Of a stretch of 64,000 nucleotides of DNA, positions 1 through 11,490 are shown one piece after another. Position 1 is the stretch's first letter; each line of letters starts with the position of its first letter. The notes beneath the pieces were generated by a model, which saw only the letters and a list, made by a program, of their open reading frames with translations, was not told the origin of the DNA and did no database searches. The translations under genes were made by a program, and so were the position numbers. The DNA is from Rohdeia sp041398665 (GTDB lineage: Bacteria; Planctomycetota; UBA1135; GCA-002686595), in the NCBI GenBank assembly GCA_041398665.1, contig JAWKUH010000005.1:170379-234378 (forward strand). The letters are read 5' to 3'.

Positions 1-160
1 ACTCGAGCTGACGATCGACGAAGTCCGAGACCTCGTCCTGCCTCGCCTCGACGGTCGCTCCGGTCGCGGGTCCGGCGAGGACCGCCGGGGCGAGGAGGTA
101 CGCGGCGGCGGCGACGGCCGGGGCCGCGAGGAGGGCGAGGACGGCGGAACTTCGATGCAT
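1..160 (-). CDS. exported protein, N-terminal fragment (runs off the left edge)
   Basis: Read on the minus strand from an ATG at 160. An AGGAAG ribosome-binding site lies about 6 nt upstream. The first 53 codons stay open to the window edge. They begin with a short basic start (MHRSS), then a long Ala/Leu-rich hydrophobic stretch, then a polar acidic segment (VEARQDEVSDFVDRQLE). This is a signal peptide or signal anchor followed by the start of an extracytoplasmic domain. The function cannot be told from this fragment. A -10-like box at 217-222 and a leader hairpin at 183-211 precede it, and moaC diverges from it. Confidence 0.55.
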   Translation of the reverse strand, partial: MHRSSAVLALLAAPAVAAAAYLLAPAVLAGPATGATVEARQDEVSDFVDRQLE

Positions 161-182
161 GGTGCTTCCTGGTCGTTCGAGG

Positions 183-211
183 CCGAGGGGGCGCGGTGAG
201 CGCCCCCTCGG
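183..211. other. perfect hairpin in the leader of the left-edge gene
   Basis: The 12-bp arms CCGAGGGGGCGC and GCGCCCCCTCGG are perfectly complementary around a 5-nt loop. The structure lies between the minus-strand -10-like box (217-222) and the minus-strand start at 160, so it would fold in the 5' leader. It could be an attenuator, an RNA-stabilising hairpin or a terminator of upstream antisense transcription. There is no U tract. Confidence 0.5.
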
Positions 212-216
212 GGTCC

Positions 217-222
217 AGTATC
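217..222 (-). promoter_or_regulatory. -10-like box GATACT for the left-edge gene
   Basis: Minus-strand GATACT lies 56 nt before the start at 160 and matches the recurrent hexamer seen across the window. No clear -35 element is visible. Confidence 0.4.
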
Positions 223-304
223 GGCCGCGACCGCTCCCGGCGACAGGTGGGACGCGTCCGACCTGCGGACGGTACGAGCCCGGGACCGGTTCCGATGGCG
301 CCGC

Positions 305-310
305 TACGCT
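305..310 (+). promoter_or_regulatory. -10-like box TACGCT for moaC (leaderless layout)
   Basis: TACGCT followed by GCG ends 6 nt before an ATG at 317. Transcription would start at or next to that ATG, giving a leaderless message. The ATG at 317 opens the frame that encodes the missing MoaC N-terminus, which supports both the promoter call and the frameshift call. Confidence 0.45.
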
Positions 311-380
311 GCGTTCATGGACGATCGGCGGGACGAACTGAGCCACGTCGCGCGCGGGACCGACGGGGATCCGCGCACGG

Positions 381-851
381 ATGGTGGACGTGGGGGACAA
401 GGTGCCCGGTGAGCGCCGTGCCTGGGCGCGCGCCGTGGTGCGATTCCCGCAGGGGGTCCTGGCGACGGTCCTCGCCGGCGAGGGTCCGAAGGGCGCCGTG
501 ACCGAGATCGCGCGCGTCGCCGGGATCGCGGCGGCGAAGCGGACGGCCGACCTCGTCCCGCTGTGCCATCCGTTGCTGCTCGACTGGGTCGACGTGGAGG
601 TCGCCGCGCAGGGCGACGACGCGCTCCTCGTGGACTGTCGGGTGCGCTGCACGCGCGCCACGGGGGTCGAGATGGAGGCGATGGTCGGGGCCGCGATCGC
701 CGCGGTCACGCTCTACGACATGACGAAGGCCCTCGACCCCGCGATCGCGGTGGAGTCCGTCGTCCTCGTCGAGAAGGAGGGGGGCAAGCGCGGGCACTGG
801 ACCCGCCCGGGCGGTCCCGCGGACGCCCGCGAGGGGCGACCGACGCGCTAA
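381..851 (+). CDS. moaC: cyclic pyranopterin monophosphate synthase MoaC (N-terminus in another frame)
   Basis: MoaC converts the GTP-derived cyclic intermediate made by MoaA into cyclic pyranopterin monophosphate, the second stage of molybdenum cofactor synthesis. Family landmarks are present: MVDVGDK at the start, GAVTEIARVAGIAAAKRTADLVPLCHPL (positions about 485-575), the TGVEMEAM segment and LYDMTKALD. The open frame gives 156 residues, slightly short. The usual first 15-20 residues (an LTHxxxxGxxRMVDV pattern) are seen just upstream from an ATG at 317 in another frame as ELSHVARGTDGDPR. A net shift of one base between about 367 and 381 therefore splits the gene. True extent is probably 317-851. 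No other moa genes are nearby. Confidence 0.85.
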   Translation: MVDVGDKVPGERRAWARAVVRFPQGVLATVLAGEGPKGAVTEIARVAGIAAAKRTADLVPLCHPLLLDWVDVEVAAQGDDALLVDCRVRCTRATGVEMEAMVGAAIAAVTLYDMTKALDPAIAVESVVLVEKEGGKRGHWTRPGGPADAREGRPTR

Positions 852-880
852 TTGCCCGCGGTCCTCCGCCTTCGGACCGC

Positions 881-886
881 TATTCT
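881..886 (+). promoter_or_regulatory. -10-like box TATTCT upstream of accB
   Basis: TATTCT followed by GCCG matches the recurrent hexamer. It lies 85 nt before the accB ATG at 972, so this message would carry a real leader, unlike moaC. Confidence 0.4.
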
Positions 887-971
887 GCCGCCGCACGGAC
901 GGTCCCGGCGGCGCCCCCCCGCACCGCTCACCGGCGTCGCCAACCGGAATCGACGAGCAGCCAACGAACGT

Positions 972-1463
972 ATGGAGATCAAGCTCATCCACGCGCTCGT
1001 CCGCATCATGCGGCGGGCCGACCTCACCGAGCTCGAGATCGACGACTCGAGCGCCGGCCTCCGGGTGCGGCTCAAGCGCGGCCACGGTTCCGAGGGCGGC
1101 ACGCCCCTCGTGAACGTGATGCAGGGTCCGGCGGCCGCGCCGGCCGGCCCGTCGACGGGCGCCCCGGCGGCCCCCGCCGCACCGGCTCCCTCGGGATCGG
1201 GCGAACCGGCCCTCCCGCCCGGCGTCGTCGCCTTCACGAGCCCGATGGTCGGCACCTTCTACCGCTCGCCCTCGCCCGACGCGGCTCCGTTCGTCGACGT
1301 CGGCGGCAAGTTCACCGAGGACACCGTGATCTGCATCGTCGAGGCCATGAAGGTCATGAACGAGATCCGCCCGGAGTTCCGCGGGGAGATCGTCGAGGTC
1401 CTGGTGGAGAACGCCGAGCCCGTCGAGTTCGGCCAACCGCTCTTCCTCGTCCGCAAGGGCTGA
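972..1463 (+). CDS. accB: acetyl-CoA carboxylase biotin carboxyl carrier protein
   Basis: Carrier subunit of acetyl-CoA carboxylase. It holds biotin and shuttles the carboxyl group from AccC to the transferase for malonyl-CoA and fatty acid synthesis. The 163-residue product has the usual layout: an N-terminal helical segment (MEIKLIHALVRIMRR), a Pro/Ala-rich linker (about residues 55-85) and a C-terminal biotinyl domain beginning TSPMVGTFYR. The target lysine lies in VEAMKVMNE, around residue 127. The start is the ATG at 972 because family similarity begins there; the frame is open further upstream but reads as arginine-rich non-family sequence. accC follows 15 nt after the stop, so the two form an operon. 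The transferase subunits accA and accD are not in the window. Confidence 0.95.
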   Translation: MEIKLIHALVRIMRRADLTELEIDDSSAGLRVRLKRGHGSEGGTPLVNVMQGPAAAPAGPSTGAPAAPAAPAPSGSGEPALPPGVVAFTSPMVGTFYRSPSPDAAPFVDVGGKFTEDTVICIVEAMKVMNEIRPEFRGEIVEVLVENAEPVEFGQPLFLVRKG

Positions 1464-1478
1464 TCGGGAGCGCGGTCC

Positions 1479-2857
<1,379 letters not shown>

Positions 2858-2861
<4 letters not shown>

Positions 2862-3772
2862 GCCCCGCGAGCGGCCGGACGTGGAGGGCCCGGACGCCGG
2901 AGGCAGCGCGCGGCGCCGCCGTCGCGCTCGCGCTGGTCGCGCTCGCAGGCGGCTGCCAGACGCAGCAGTGGGTACCGCCCATGACCGCGTCGGTCGATCC
3001 TCTGCCGCCGGGCGAGAACGCCGTCGCGCGAGGGCTCGACGAGGTCCTCGTCGTGCGCCACTCCGACCCGGTCGCCGTCCGCGACCCCGGTTCGGTCGGT
3101 CAGGTGCCGGTGACCTACCGGGAGAAGCGGCGCCGCGTCGCCGGAGGCGGCGCGATCCACGTCGGGTCGAGCGGGCGGGCCGAGGTGCGTTGGCCCGGTG
3201 AGGACACCGAGATCCTGCTGGTCGAGAGCTGCTCGCTGCGGGTCGGCGTGCGCGAACGCGGCGAACCGATCGCGGTCCTGCGCGACCCGAGCCGCGCTCG
3301 CATCGTGCTCGGCGGCGGCTCGCACCTGCGGCTCGAGGGCTTCTGCGACGTGATCGCACCCGAGGGCATCCCGTCGGGCCCGCTGCGGCTCGAGCGGCCG
3401 CGCGTCGACCTCCTGCGGTTCTACAACAGCGGGAAGCGCGCGGTCCGCCTCGACGTCGGCGGCGCGCCCGTGGTCGTCGGCGCCAGCCAGAGCATCGACC
3501 TGCCGCAGCTCGGGTCGCGCACGATCGCCGACCAGACGGAGCGCAACGAGCTCGCGAACGTGCTCCCGACGCCCCAGGGCGAGCTCCGCTGGGAGGCGCC
3601 CGTCGTCTTCGCGCCCGTGGGCGGCGGCGTCCGCTTCTCGACGGAGAGCGCGGCGCGCTTCGCCGCGGTCGGCTCGGTCTGGCACCTCGAGCCGCCGTAC
3701 TCCGTCGTGATCGCGACCGATCCCTCGCGTCCCGTCGGCGTCGCGCCCGGGTCCTCGCCGTCCGCGCCCTGA
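2858..3772 (+). CDS. hypothetical lipoprotein downstream of accC
   Basis: A 304-residue protein of unrecognised family. The N-terminus is a lipoprotein signal: basic residues, a hydrophobic Ala/Leu/Val stretch, then a lipobox-like ALAGGC with the Cys near residue 33. The mature part is rich in Val, Arg and Asp with repeated short beta-type stretches (VHVGSSGRAEVRWPG; SHLRLEGFCDVIAPEG), so a mostly beta-strand periplasmic or surface domain is likely. No catalytic motif was found. It overlaps accC by 4 nt and is probably co-transcribed. It is not AccD or any other carboxylase subunit. Confidence 0.75.
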
Positions 3773-3971
3773 CCCGGAAGCGCTTTCCCGGTCGACCCGA
3801 CGATCCGCGCGATCCGGCCCCACGGGGCGCCCGAATCGCCCTCGCCGTTCATTCCCCCGCGGCGACGGTCCGAGAAGTTCGGTGGCTCGATCCGACGGCA
3901 TCTCGGCGAGAATCTTCGTCCCCGTGTCGGCGCACGACGCGCCCCGAGCCGCAGCCACAGATCCCCTCGAG
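3773..3971. other. intergenic gap before the polysaccharide locus
   Basis: A 199-bp gap. The frame of the next gene is open from a GTG at 3882, but family similarity starts only at 3972, so this stretch is taken as leader or promoter. No match to the recurrent -10 box better than a weak AGAATC-like run near 3909 is visible, and there is no strong hairpin. Confidence 0.4.
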
Positions 3972-4925
3972 ATGTCCAAGCCCACCGTCCTCATCACCGG
4001 CGGCGCCGGTTTCCTCGGAAGCCACCTGTGCGAACGCTTCCTCGCCGAAGGCGCGGAGGTGATCTGCATGGACAACCTGGTGACGGGTGACCTCCGCAAC
4101 GTCGAGCACCTGTTCCCGGACCCGCGCTTCCACTTCCAGCACCAGGACGTCACGGAGTACATCCACGTCCCGGGGAAGCTCGACCACGTCCTGCACTTCG
4201 CCTCGCCCGCGAGCCCGATCGACTACCTCGAGCTGCCCATCCAGACGCTCAAGGTCGGGTCGCTCGGCACGCACAAGGCGCTCGGTCTCGCGAAGGCGAA
4301 GGGCGCGCGTTTCCTGCTCGCGTCGACGTCGGAGTGCTACGGCGACCCGCTCGTGCACCCGCAGCCCGAGACCTACTGGGGCAACGTCAACCCGGTCGGT
4401 CCGCGCGGCGTGTACGACGAGGCCAAGCGCTTCGCGGAAGCCATGACGATGGGCTACCACCGCTACCACCAGGTGCAGACGCGCATCGTGCGCATCTTCA
4501 ACACCTACGGTCCGCGGATGCGCCTGAACGACGGCCGCGCGCTGCCCGCCTTCATGAGCCAGGCGCTGCGCGGCGAGGACATCACCGTCTTCGGCGACGG
4601 CTCGCAGACGCGCAGCTTCTGCTACGTCGACGACCTCGTCGACGGCATCTACCGCCTGCTCCACTCGGACGAACCGCTCCCCACGAACATCGGCAACCCG
4701 AGCGAGATGACGATCCTCGAGTTCGCGCAGGCCGTCGTGGAGCTCACCGGCACGAAGTCGAAGATCGTCTTCAAGCCGCTGCCGCAGGACGACCCCAAGG
4801 TGCGCCAGCCCGACATCACAAAGGCCAAGCGCGTCCTCGGCTGGGAGCCGAAGGTCCTGCTGCGCGACGGCCTCGAGCGCACGCTCGCCTACTTCAGGGA
4901 CCGCGTCGCCGAGAGCGCGAACTGA
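3972..4925 (+). CDS. UDP-glucuronate decarboxylase (UDP-xylose synthase)
   Basis: Extended short-chain dehydrogenase that oxidises and decarboxylates UDP-glucuronic acid to UDP-xylose in the cytoplasm. The 317-residue product has the NAD-binding GGAGFLGSHL near residue 8, the UXS-type SPASPIDY segment, the family-typical NPVGPRGVYDEAKRFAE containing the catalytic YxxxK, and FNTYGPRM. These separate it from GalE and RmlB. The start at 3972 is preferred over the GTG at 3882 because the extra 30 residues look non-family. It opens the nucleotide-sugar block and lies 3 nt from glmS, so the sugar is presumably destined for the polysaccharide made downstream. Confidence 0.88.
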   Translation: MSKPTVLITGGAGFLGSHLCERFLAEGAEVICMDNLVTGDLRNVEHLFPDPRFHFQHQDVTEYIHVPGKLDHVLHFASPASPIDYLELPIQTLKVGSLGTHKALGLAKAKGARFLLASTSECYGDPLVHPQPETYWGNVNPVGPRGVYDEAKRFAEAMTMGYHRYHQVQTRIVRIFNTYGPRMRLNDGRALPAFMSQALRGEDITVFGDGSQTRSFCYVDDLVDGIYRLLHSDEPLPTNIGNPSEMTILEFAQAVVELTGTKSKIVFKPLPQDDPKVRQPDITKAKRVLGWEPKVLLRDGLERTLAYFRDRVAESAN

Positions 4926-4928
4926 ACC

Positions 4929-6791
<1,863 letters not shown>

Positions 6792-6795
6792 TCCC

Positions 6796-7764
6796 ATGGG
6801 CCGCGTCCTCGTCACGGGTGGTGCCGGATTCATCGGCAGCTGGGTGTGCCAGGCGCTCCTGGCGCGCGGCGACGAGGTCGTCGTGCTCGACAACTTCAAC
6901 GACTTCTACGACCCCGCGATCAAGCGCGGCAACGCGGCCGTGCTGGAGGGCGCCGAGGTCGTCGAGGGCGACATCCGCGACGCGGAGCTCCTGGGCAGGC
7001 TCTTCGCCGACCCGACCCTCGAGGGCGTGATCCACCTCGCGGCGATGGCCGGCGTGCGGCCGTCCCTCGAGAACCCGTTGCTCTACGAGGACGTCAACGT
7101 GCGCGGCACGCTCCAGATCCTCGAGCGGCTCAAGGTCCGCCCCGACCTGCGCTTCGTGTTCGCGTCGTCCTCGAGCGTCTACGGAGCCAACGAACGCGCC
7201 CCGTTCTCGGAGACGGACGACATCCACAAGCCGATCTCGCCGTATGCGGCGACGAAGCGCGCGGGCGAGCTCCACTGCTTCACGTACCACCACCTGTACG
7301 GGATCCCGACGAGCTGCCTGCGCTTCTTCACGGTCTACGGACCCAGGCAGCGGCCCGAGATGGCGATCCACAAGTTCGTCCGCGCCGTGCACGAGGGTCG
7401 ACCGATCCCGTTCTTCGGCGACGGCACGACGCGCCGCGACTACACCTACGTCGACGACATCGTCGACGGCGTGGTGCGCGCGTACGACCGCTGCGAGGGC
7501 TACGAGATCTACAACCTCGGCGAGTCGCAGACGATCGAGCTGCGCGAACTCGTCGCCGAGATCGGTCGCGCCTGCGGCCGGGAACCGGTCATCGATCGCA
7601 AGCCGATGCAGCCCGGCGACGTGCTCGTCACGTATGCCGACGTCACCAAGGCGCGCGAGAAGTTGGGCTACCGGCCGTCGACGGACGTACGGACCGGGCT
7701 CGAACGCTTCGTCGAGTGGTACCGGACGGTCGGTCCGGGCGCGAACTTGCAGGAGGGAGCATGA
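6796..7764 (+). CDS. UDP-glucuronate 4-epimerase-like NAD-dependent epimerase
   Basis: A 322-residue extended SDR. It has the NAD-binding GGAGFIGSWV and the LDNFNDFYDPAIKR segment typical of UDP-glucuronate 4-epimerases. The HLAAMAGVRPSLENP segment, the catalytic YAATKRAGE and VYGPRQRPEMAI are also present. Likely reaction: UDP-glucuronate to UDP-galacturonate. With the decarboxylase two genes upstream, the cell would have two UDP-glucuronate-consuming branches here, although UDP-glucose dehydrogenase itself is not in the window. The stop overlaps the rmlA ATG by 4 nt. A closely related UDP-GlcNAc or other hexose epimerase remains possible. Confidence 0.82.
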   Translation: MGRVLVTGGAGFIGSWVCQALLARGDEVVVLDNFNDFYDPAIKRGNAAVLEGAEVVEGDIRDAELLGRLFADPTLEGVIHLAAMAGVRPSLENPLLYEDVNVRGTLQILERLKVRPDLRFVFASSSSVYGANERAPFSETDDIHKPISPYAATKRAGELHCFTYHHLYGIPTSCLRFFTVYGPRQRPEMAIHKFVRAVHEGRPIPFFGDGTTRRDYTYVDDIVDGVVRAYDRCEGYEIYNLGESQTIELRELVAEIGRACGREPVIDRKPMQPGDVLVTYADVTKAREKLGYRPSTDVRTGLERFVEWYRTVGPGANLQEGA

Positions 7765-8495
7765 AAGGCGTCATCCTCGCGGGCGGTCTCGGGACGCGTC
7801 TCTACCCGCTGACCAAGATCACCAACAAGCACCTGCTGCCGGTCTACGACCGGCCGATGATCTACTACCCGATCCAGACGCTCGTGAACGCCGGCGTGAC
7901 CGACATCATGGTCGTCACCGGCGGTCGCAAGTCGGGCGACTTCCTGAGCCTGCTCGGCAACGGCAGCGACTTCGGGCTGAAGCACATCAACTACACCTAC
8001 CAGCAGGGCGAGGGCGGCATCGCCGAGGCCCTGGGGCTGTGCAAGCACTGGGCCGCCGGCGCGCCGGTGTGCGTCGTGCTCGGCGACAACCTGATCGAGC
8101 GCAACATCGTGAAGGCGGTGTCCGACTTCCGGGCGCAGGGTCGCGGCGCGAAGATCATGCTCAAGGAGGTCCACGACCCCGAGCGCTTCGGCGTCGCGGA
8201 ACTCGACGGCGACAAGGTCCTCGGCATCGAGGAGAAGCCGAAGCAGCCGAAGTCCAAGCTCGCCGTGATCGGCATCTACATGTACGACGCGCGCGTGTTC
8301 GACATCATCGACACGCTCGAGCCGTCGTCGCGCGGCGAGCTCGAGATCACCGACGTCAACAACTGGTACATCCGCGACGGCTCGATGACCTGCGAGGTCC
8401 TCGAGGGCTGGTGGACCGACGCGGGGACGTTCGACTCGCTGCTCCGCGCGAGCAACCTCGTGGCCGAGGGCGGTGCGAACAAGCTCGACCAGTGA
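7761..8495 (+). CDS. rmlA: glucose-1-phosphate thymidylyltransferase
   Basis: First step of dTDP-rhamnose synthesis: dTTP plus glucose-1-phosphate gives dTDP-glucose. It is 244 residues, shorter than E. coli RmlA (about 290), as in the short subgroup of the family. Visible motifs are the nucleotide-binding GGLGTRLYPLT, KHLLPVYDRPMIYYP, VVLGDNL, the EEKP sugar-binding segment and GELEITDVNN. A strong AGGAGG ribosome-binding site lies 8 nt before the ATG. Adjacent rmlD and rmlB support the pathway call. Confidence 0.93.
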   Translation: MKGVILAGGLGTRLYPLTKITNKHLLPVYDRPMIYYPIQTLVNAGVTDIMVVTGGRKSGDFLSLLGNGSDFGLKHINYTYQQGEGGIAEALGLCKHWAAGAPVCVVLGDNLIERNIVKAVSDFRAQGRGAKIMLKEVHDPERFGVAELDGDKVLGIEEKPKQPKSKLAVIGIYMYDARVFDIIDTLEPSSRGELEITDVNNWYIRDGSMTCEVLEGWWTDAGTFDSLLRASNLVAEGGANKLDQ

Positions 8496-9414
8496 TGGTC
8501 GCGCGCTGCCCGAAGGGGCGCGCGTGCTCGTGACCGGCGCGGCCGGGATGCTCGGGAGCGTGGTGCTCCTGCGCGCACCCGCCGGCGTCGTGACGCTCGC
8601 CACCTCGCGCGGCGGCACGCTGCCCGAGGTCTGCGGCGACGTGCCGCTGCTCGGCGGCGTCGTCCTCGCGGAGCGTGCCGACGTCGAGTCGCTCGGGCGC
8701 TGGTTCGGCGAGCTCGACGCGGTCGTGCACTGCGCCGCGTTCACCGACGTGGACGGCGCCGAGTCGGACCCGTCGGCCGCGCAGCGCGGCGGCGTGCTCG
8801 CGACCGAGGAGGCGGCGCGGCTCGCCGCGCGCACCGGTGCCGCGCTGCTCCTGGTCTCGACCGACTTCGTCTTCGACGGCGAGGCGCGCGAGCCCTACGC
8901 CGAGGACGCGCCGACCCACCCGCTGTCGGTCTACGGGCGGACCAAGCTCGAGGCGGAGCACCGCGCGGAGGCGCTGCACCCCGGAGGCGTCGCGGTCGTG
9001 CGGGCGCAGTGGCTCTACGGGGCGCGCGGTCGCCACTTCCCCGGCACGATGCTGCGGCTCGCCCGCGCGGGGACGCCGCTGCGCGTCGTCGCCGACCAGG
9101 TGGGCTCGCCGACGTCGACGGCCGCGCTCGTGCCGGCGCTGTGGGACCTGCTCGCGGCCGGCGGCCGCGGCGTCTTCCACGCGGCCTGCGAAGGCCGGGC
9201 GAGCTGGTACGAATTCGCCCGCGAGACCCTGCGTCTCGCCGGGGTCGACGCGGAGCTCGCGCCGTGCTCGACGGCGGAATTCCCACGCCCCGCCCGCCGT
9301 CCGGCCTTCAGCGTCCTGAATTGCGCGCGTCTGGCCGATCTGCGGGGAAGGACCCTCCCGCCCTGGCAGGAGGCCCTGGCCGCGTTCCTCGCGACCTCGA
9401 GCACCTGCGCCTGA
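8473..9414 (+). CDS. rmlD: dTDP-4-dehydrorhamnose reductase
   Basis: Final step of dTDP-L-rhamnose synthesis, reducing the 4-keto sugar with NAD(P)H. The product of up to 313 residues has a Rossmann start VLVTGAAGMLGS, HCAAFTDVDGAE, STDFVFDG, the catalytic YGRTKLEAE and a LYGARGRHF segment, as in the RmlD family. The GTG at 8473 overlaps rmlA by 23 bp; an in-frame GTG at 8524 would remove 17 leading residues, and the sequence does not decide between them. No RmlC (3,5-epimerase), which should act between RmlB and RmlD, is found beside it or elsewhere in the window. Confidence 0.9.
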   Translation: MRTSSTSDGRALPEGARVLVTGAAGMLGSVVLLRAPAGVVTLATSRGGTLPEVCGDVPLLGGVVLAERADVESLGRWFGELDAVVHCAAFTDVDGAESDPSAAQRGGVLATEEAARLAARTGAALLLVSTDFVFDGEAREPYAEDAPTHPLSVYGRTKLEAEHRAEALHPGGVAVVRAQWLYGARGRHFPGTMLRLARAGTPLRVVADQVGSPTSTAALVPALWDLLAAGGRGVFHAACEGRASWYEFARETLRLAGVDAELAPCSTAEFPRPARRPAFSVLNCARLADLRGRTLPPWQEALAAFLATSSTCA

Positions 9415-9418
9415 TCTC

Positions 9419-9439
9419 GCCCCGCGCTCCCCGCGGGGC
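9419..9439. other. hairpin between rmlD and rmlB
   Basis: The arms GCCCCGCG and CGCGGGGC pair perfectly around a 5-nt loop inside the 34-bp rmlD-rmlB gap. There is no U tract, so termination is uncertain. It may tune expression of rmlB relative to the upstream genes or stabilise an mRNA end. Confidence 0.4.
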
Positions 9440-9448
9440 TCCTCTCCC

Positions 9449-10498
9449 ATGGACATCCGAAGCGTCCTCGTCACCGGCGGAGCCGGCTTCATCGGCTCGA
9501 ACCTCGTGCACCTGCTCGTGCGCGAGCGCCCGAACTGGAAGGTCGTCGTGCTCGACGCCCTGACGTACGCGGGCAACCTCGCGAACCTCGACGGACTCGA
9601 GCGGCACGGCAACTTCCAGTTCCTCCGCGGCGACATCCGCGCGGAGGAGGACGTGGTCGCCGCCCTCGAGGCGTGCGGTTCGCCGGGGTCGACCGCCGTG
9701 TTCCACCTCGCGGCCGAGAGCCACGTCGACCGCTCGATCATGTCGGGGCTGCCGTTCGTCGAGACGAACGTCGTCGGGACGCAGGTGCTCCTCGACGCCT
9801 GCCGTCGGCGGGGGATCGGCCGGTTCGTGCACGTCTCGACCGACGAGGTCTACGGCTCGCTCGGCGCCGACGGGTACTTCACCGAGGACTCGCCGATCCG
9901 GCCCAGTTCGCCCTACGCCGCCAGCAAGGCGGGGAGCGACCTGCTCGTGCGCGCGGCGCACCACACGCACGGCTTCCCGGCGCTCGTCACGAACTGCTCG
10001 AACAACTACGGGCCCTACCAGTTCCCGGAGAAGCTGATCCCGCTGATGATCGCGAACGCGCTCGAGGGCGGGAGGCTGCCGGTCTACGGCGACGGCATGA
10101 ACGTCCGCGACTGGCTGTTCGTCGAGGACCACTGCGAGGCGCTGCTCGTCGCCCTCGAGAAGGGCGTGCCCGGCGAGACCTACAACATCGGCGGGAACAA
10201 CGAGTACCCGAACATCGAGATCGTGAAGCGCATCCTCGCGGCCGTCGGCCGTCCGGAGAGCCTGATCGAGTACGTGCCGGACCGGCCGGGGCACGACCGG
10301 CGCTACGCGATCGACGCGAGCAAGATCCGCCGCGAGCTCGGCTGGAGCCCGAGGTACACCTTCGAGGAGGCGCTCCCGCGCACGATCGCCTGGTACCGCG
10401 AGCACAGCGACTGGCTCGCCTCGGTCCGGAGCGGCTCGTACCGCGAGTACTACGCGCTGCAGTACGGCGGCGCCGCGAACGAGGGCCTCACCGAGTGA
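9449..10498 (+). CDS. rmlB: dTDP-glucose 4,6-dehydratase
   Basis: Second step of dTDP-rhamnose synthesis: dTDP-glucose to dTDP-4-keto-6-deoxyglucose with bound NAD. The 349-residue product carries GGAGFIGSN, DALTYAGNLANL, the AAESHVDRSI segment, STDEVYGSLG with the catalytic Asp-Glu, YAASKAGSD with the catalytic Tyr/Lys, and NNYGPYQFPEKLIPL. These are RmlB hallmarks. It closes the sugar-nucleotide block; the polysaccharide export gene begins 138 nt later from its own promoter-like site. Confidence 0.95.
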   Translation: MDIRSVLVTGGAGFIGSNLVHLLVRERPNWKVVVLDALTYAGNLANLDGLERHGNFQFLRGDIRAEEDVVAALEACGSPGSTAVFHLAAESHVDRSIMSGLPFVETNVVGTQVLLDACRRRGIGRFVHVSTDEVYGSLGADGYFTEDSPIRPSSPYAASKAGSDLLVRAAHHTHGFPALVTNCSNNYGPYQFPEKLIPLMIANALEGGRLPVYGDGMNVRDWLFVEDHCEALLVALEKGVPGETYNIGGNNEYPNIEIVKRILAAVGRPESLIEYVPDRPGHDRRYAIDASKIRRELGWSPRYTFEEALPRTIAWYREHSDWLASVRSGSYREYYALQYGGAANEGLTE

Positions 10499-10601
10499 CG
10501 ACCGCGCCGATCGAGCGCGGCGCGGGTTCCGCGGGCGGGAGGACGGGCCACATTCGGCTCGCGCGGGAACGCGGTCGGCGGGCCCGCGCCGGGCGGGGGA
10601 C

Positions 10602-10607
10602 TATCCT
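10602..10607 (+). promoter_or_regulatory. -10-like box TATCCT before the export/ligase block
   Basis: TATCCT ends 28 nt before the ATG at 10636. It splits the locus into a sugar-nucleotide transcript and an export, polymerisation and glycosyltransferase transcript. It matches the recurrent hexamer; no -35 is obvious. Confidence 0.45.
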
Positions 10608-10635
10608 CGCGGCCGTCGACCGCGAGTCCTCCGCC

Positions 10636-11475
10636 ATGACCCGAGACGGATCTCCCCAAACGCTCCGGGCCGACCGGGGTGCGAACCGCACGCGATCGCG
10701 AGCGATCCGCGCGGTCTCGCGCGCCGCGCTCGCGCTCCTCGTCGCCGCCGCGGTGCTGCCCGCCGCGTCCTGCAGCTCCACGCCGGACAAGCGCATCCTC
10801 CAGTTCCTGAACCAGGAGGGGTACGGACGGCGCTACGCCGGCGACGTCCGTGAGGAGGTCTACGTCACCGTCGGCGACACGTTCGTCGTGTACGACGAGT
10901 TCGACGCGAACTTCAGCTCGCCCGCCACGGTCCAGCTCGACGGCACGATCACGCTGCCCGAGCTCGGCACGATCCCGGTGGCGGGCATGACGCGCTCCGA
11001 GCTCGAGTCCTACCTCACGCAGCGCCGCGCCGAACTGGTGTTCCGCACGAGCGTGCGCGTCGACAAGCTCGTCATGAGCCCCAGGACCTACTGGGTCTTC
11101 GGCGAGGTCGCCGTCCCGGGCCGCAAGGTCCTCGATGGCGACATCACGATCTTCGACGCCGTCATGGATGCCCGGCCGCTCGACGTGCGCGCGAACATGG
11201 GGCGCATCAAGCTCGTGCGCCCCGACGCCGTCGACCCGCTCGTCATGTACTTCGACGCGCGCGACTTCCTCCACCACGGCGCCGCGTCGCGCAACTACGA
11301 GATCCACGAGGACGACATCGTCTACGTGCCCCCGACGATGATGGTGAGCATCGGCGACTTCATGGGCGCCCTGGTCACGCCGATCGGTCAGGTCCTCGCG
11401 GGCATCACCGGCCCCCTCATCGCGTTGGCGCGCCTCGATCGCATCAACGACGGCAGCTACCCGTTCTTCTTCTGA
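10636..11475 (+). CDS. polysaccharide export lipoprotein, Wza/BexD-like
   Basis: Outer-membrane polysaccharide export protein of 279 residues. A basic N-terminus and hydrophobic helix lead to a lipobox around PAASC (Cys about residue 46), so it should be lipidated. The mature part contains a poly-export domain (GDTFVVYDEFD; VQLDGTITLPELGTIPVAGMT) followed by one SLBB-like segment (YWVFGEVAVPGRKVLDGDIT). It is shorter than E. coli Wza, with a single SLBB-like unit, as in many exosortase-associated polysaccharide loci. A second hydrophobic stretch (residues about 235-260) lies near the C-terminus. The chain-length protein follows 15 nt later. Confidence 0.85.
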   Translation: MTRDGSPQTLRADRGANRTRSRAIRAVSRAALALLVAAAVLPAASCSSTPDKRILQFLNQEGYGRRYAGDVREEVYVTVGDTFVVYDEFDANFSSPATVQLDGTITLPELGTIPVAGMTRSELESYLTQRRAELVFRTSVRVDKLVMSPRTYWVFGEVAVPGRKVLDGDITIFDAVMDARPLDVRANMGRIKLVRPDAVDPLVMYFDARDFLHHGAASRNYEIHEDDIVYVPPTMMVSIGDFMGALVTPIGQVLAGITGPLIALARLDRINDGSYPFFF

Positions 11476-11490
11476 GGCCGAGCACGGACG

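Noticed and set aside
4926..4928. A glmS ribozyme upstream of glmS
   Set aside because: Only 3 nt separate the upstream gene from glmS, leaving no room for the ribozyme.
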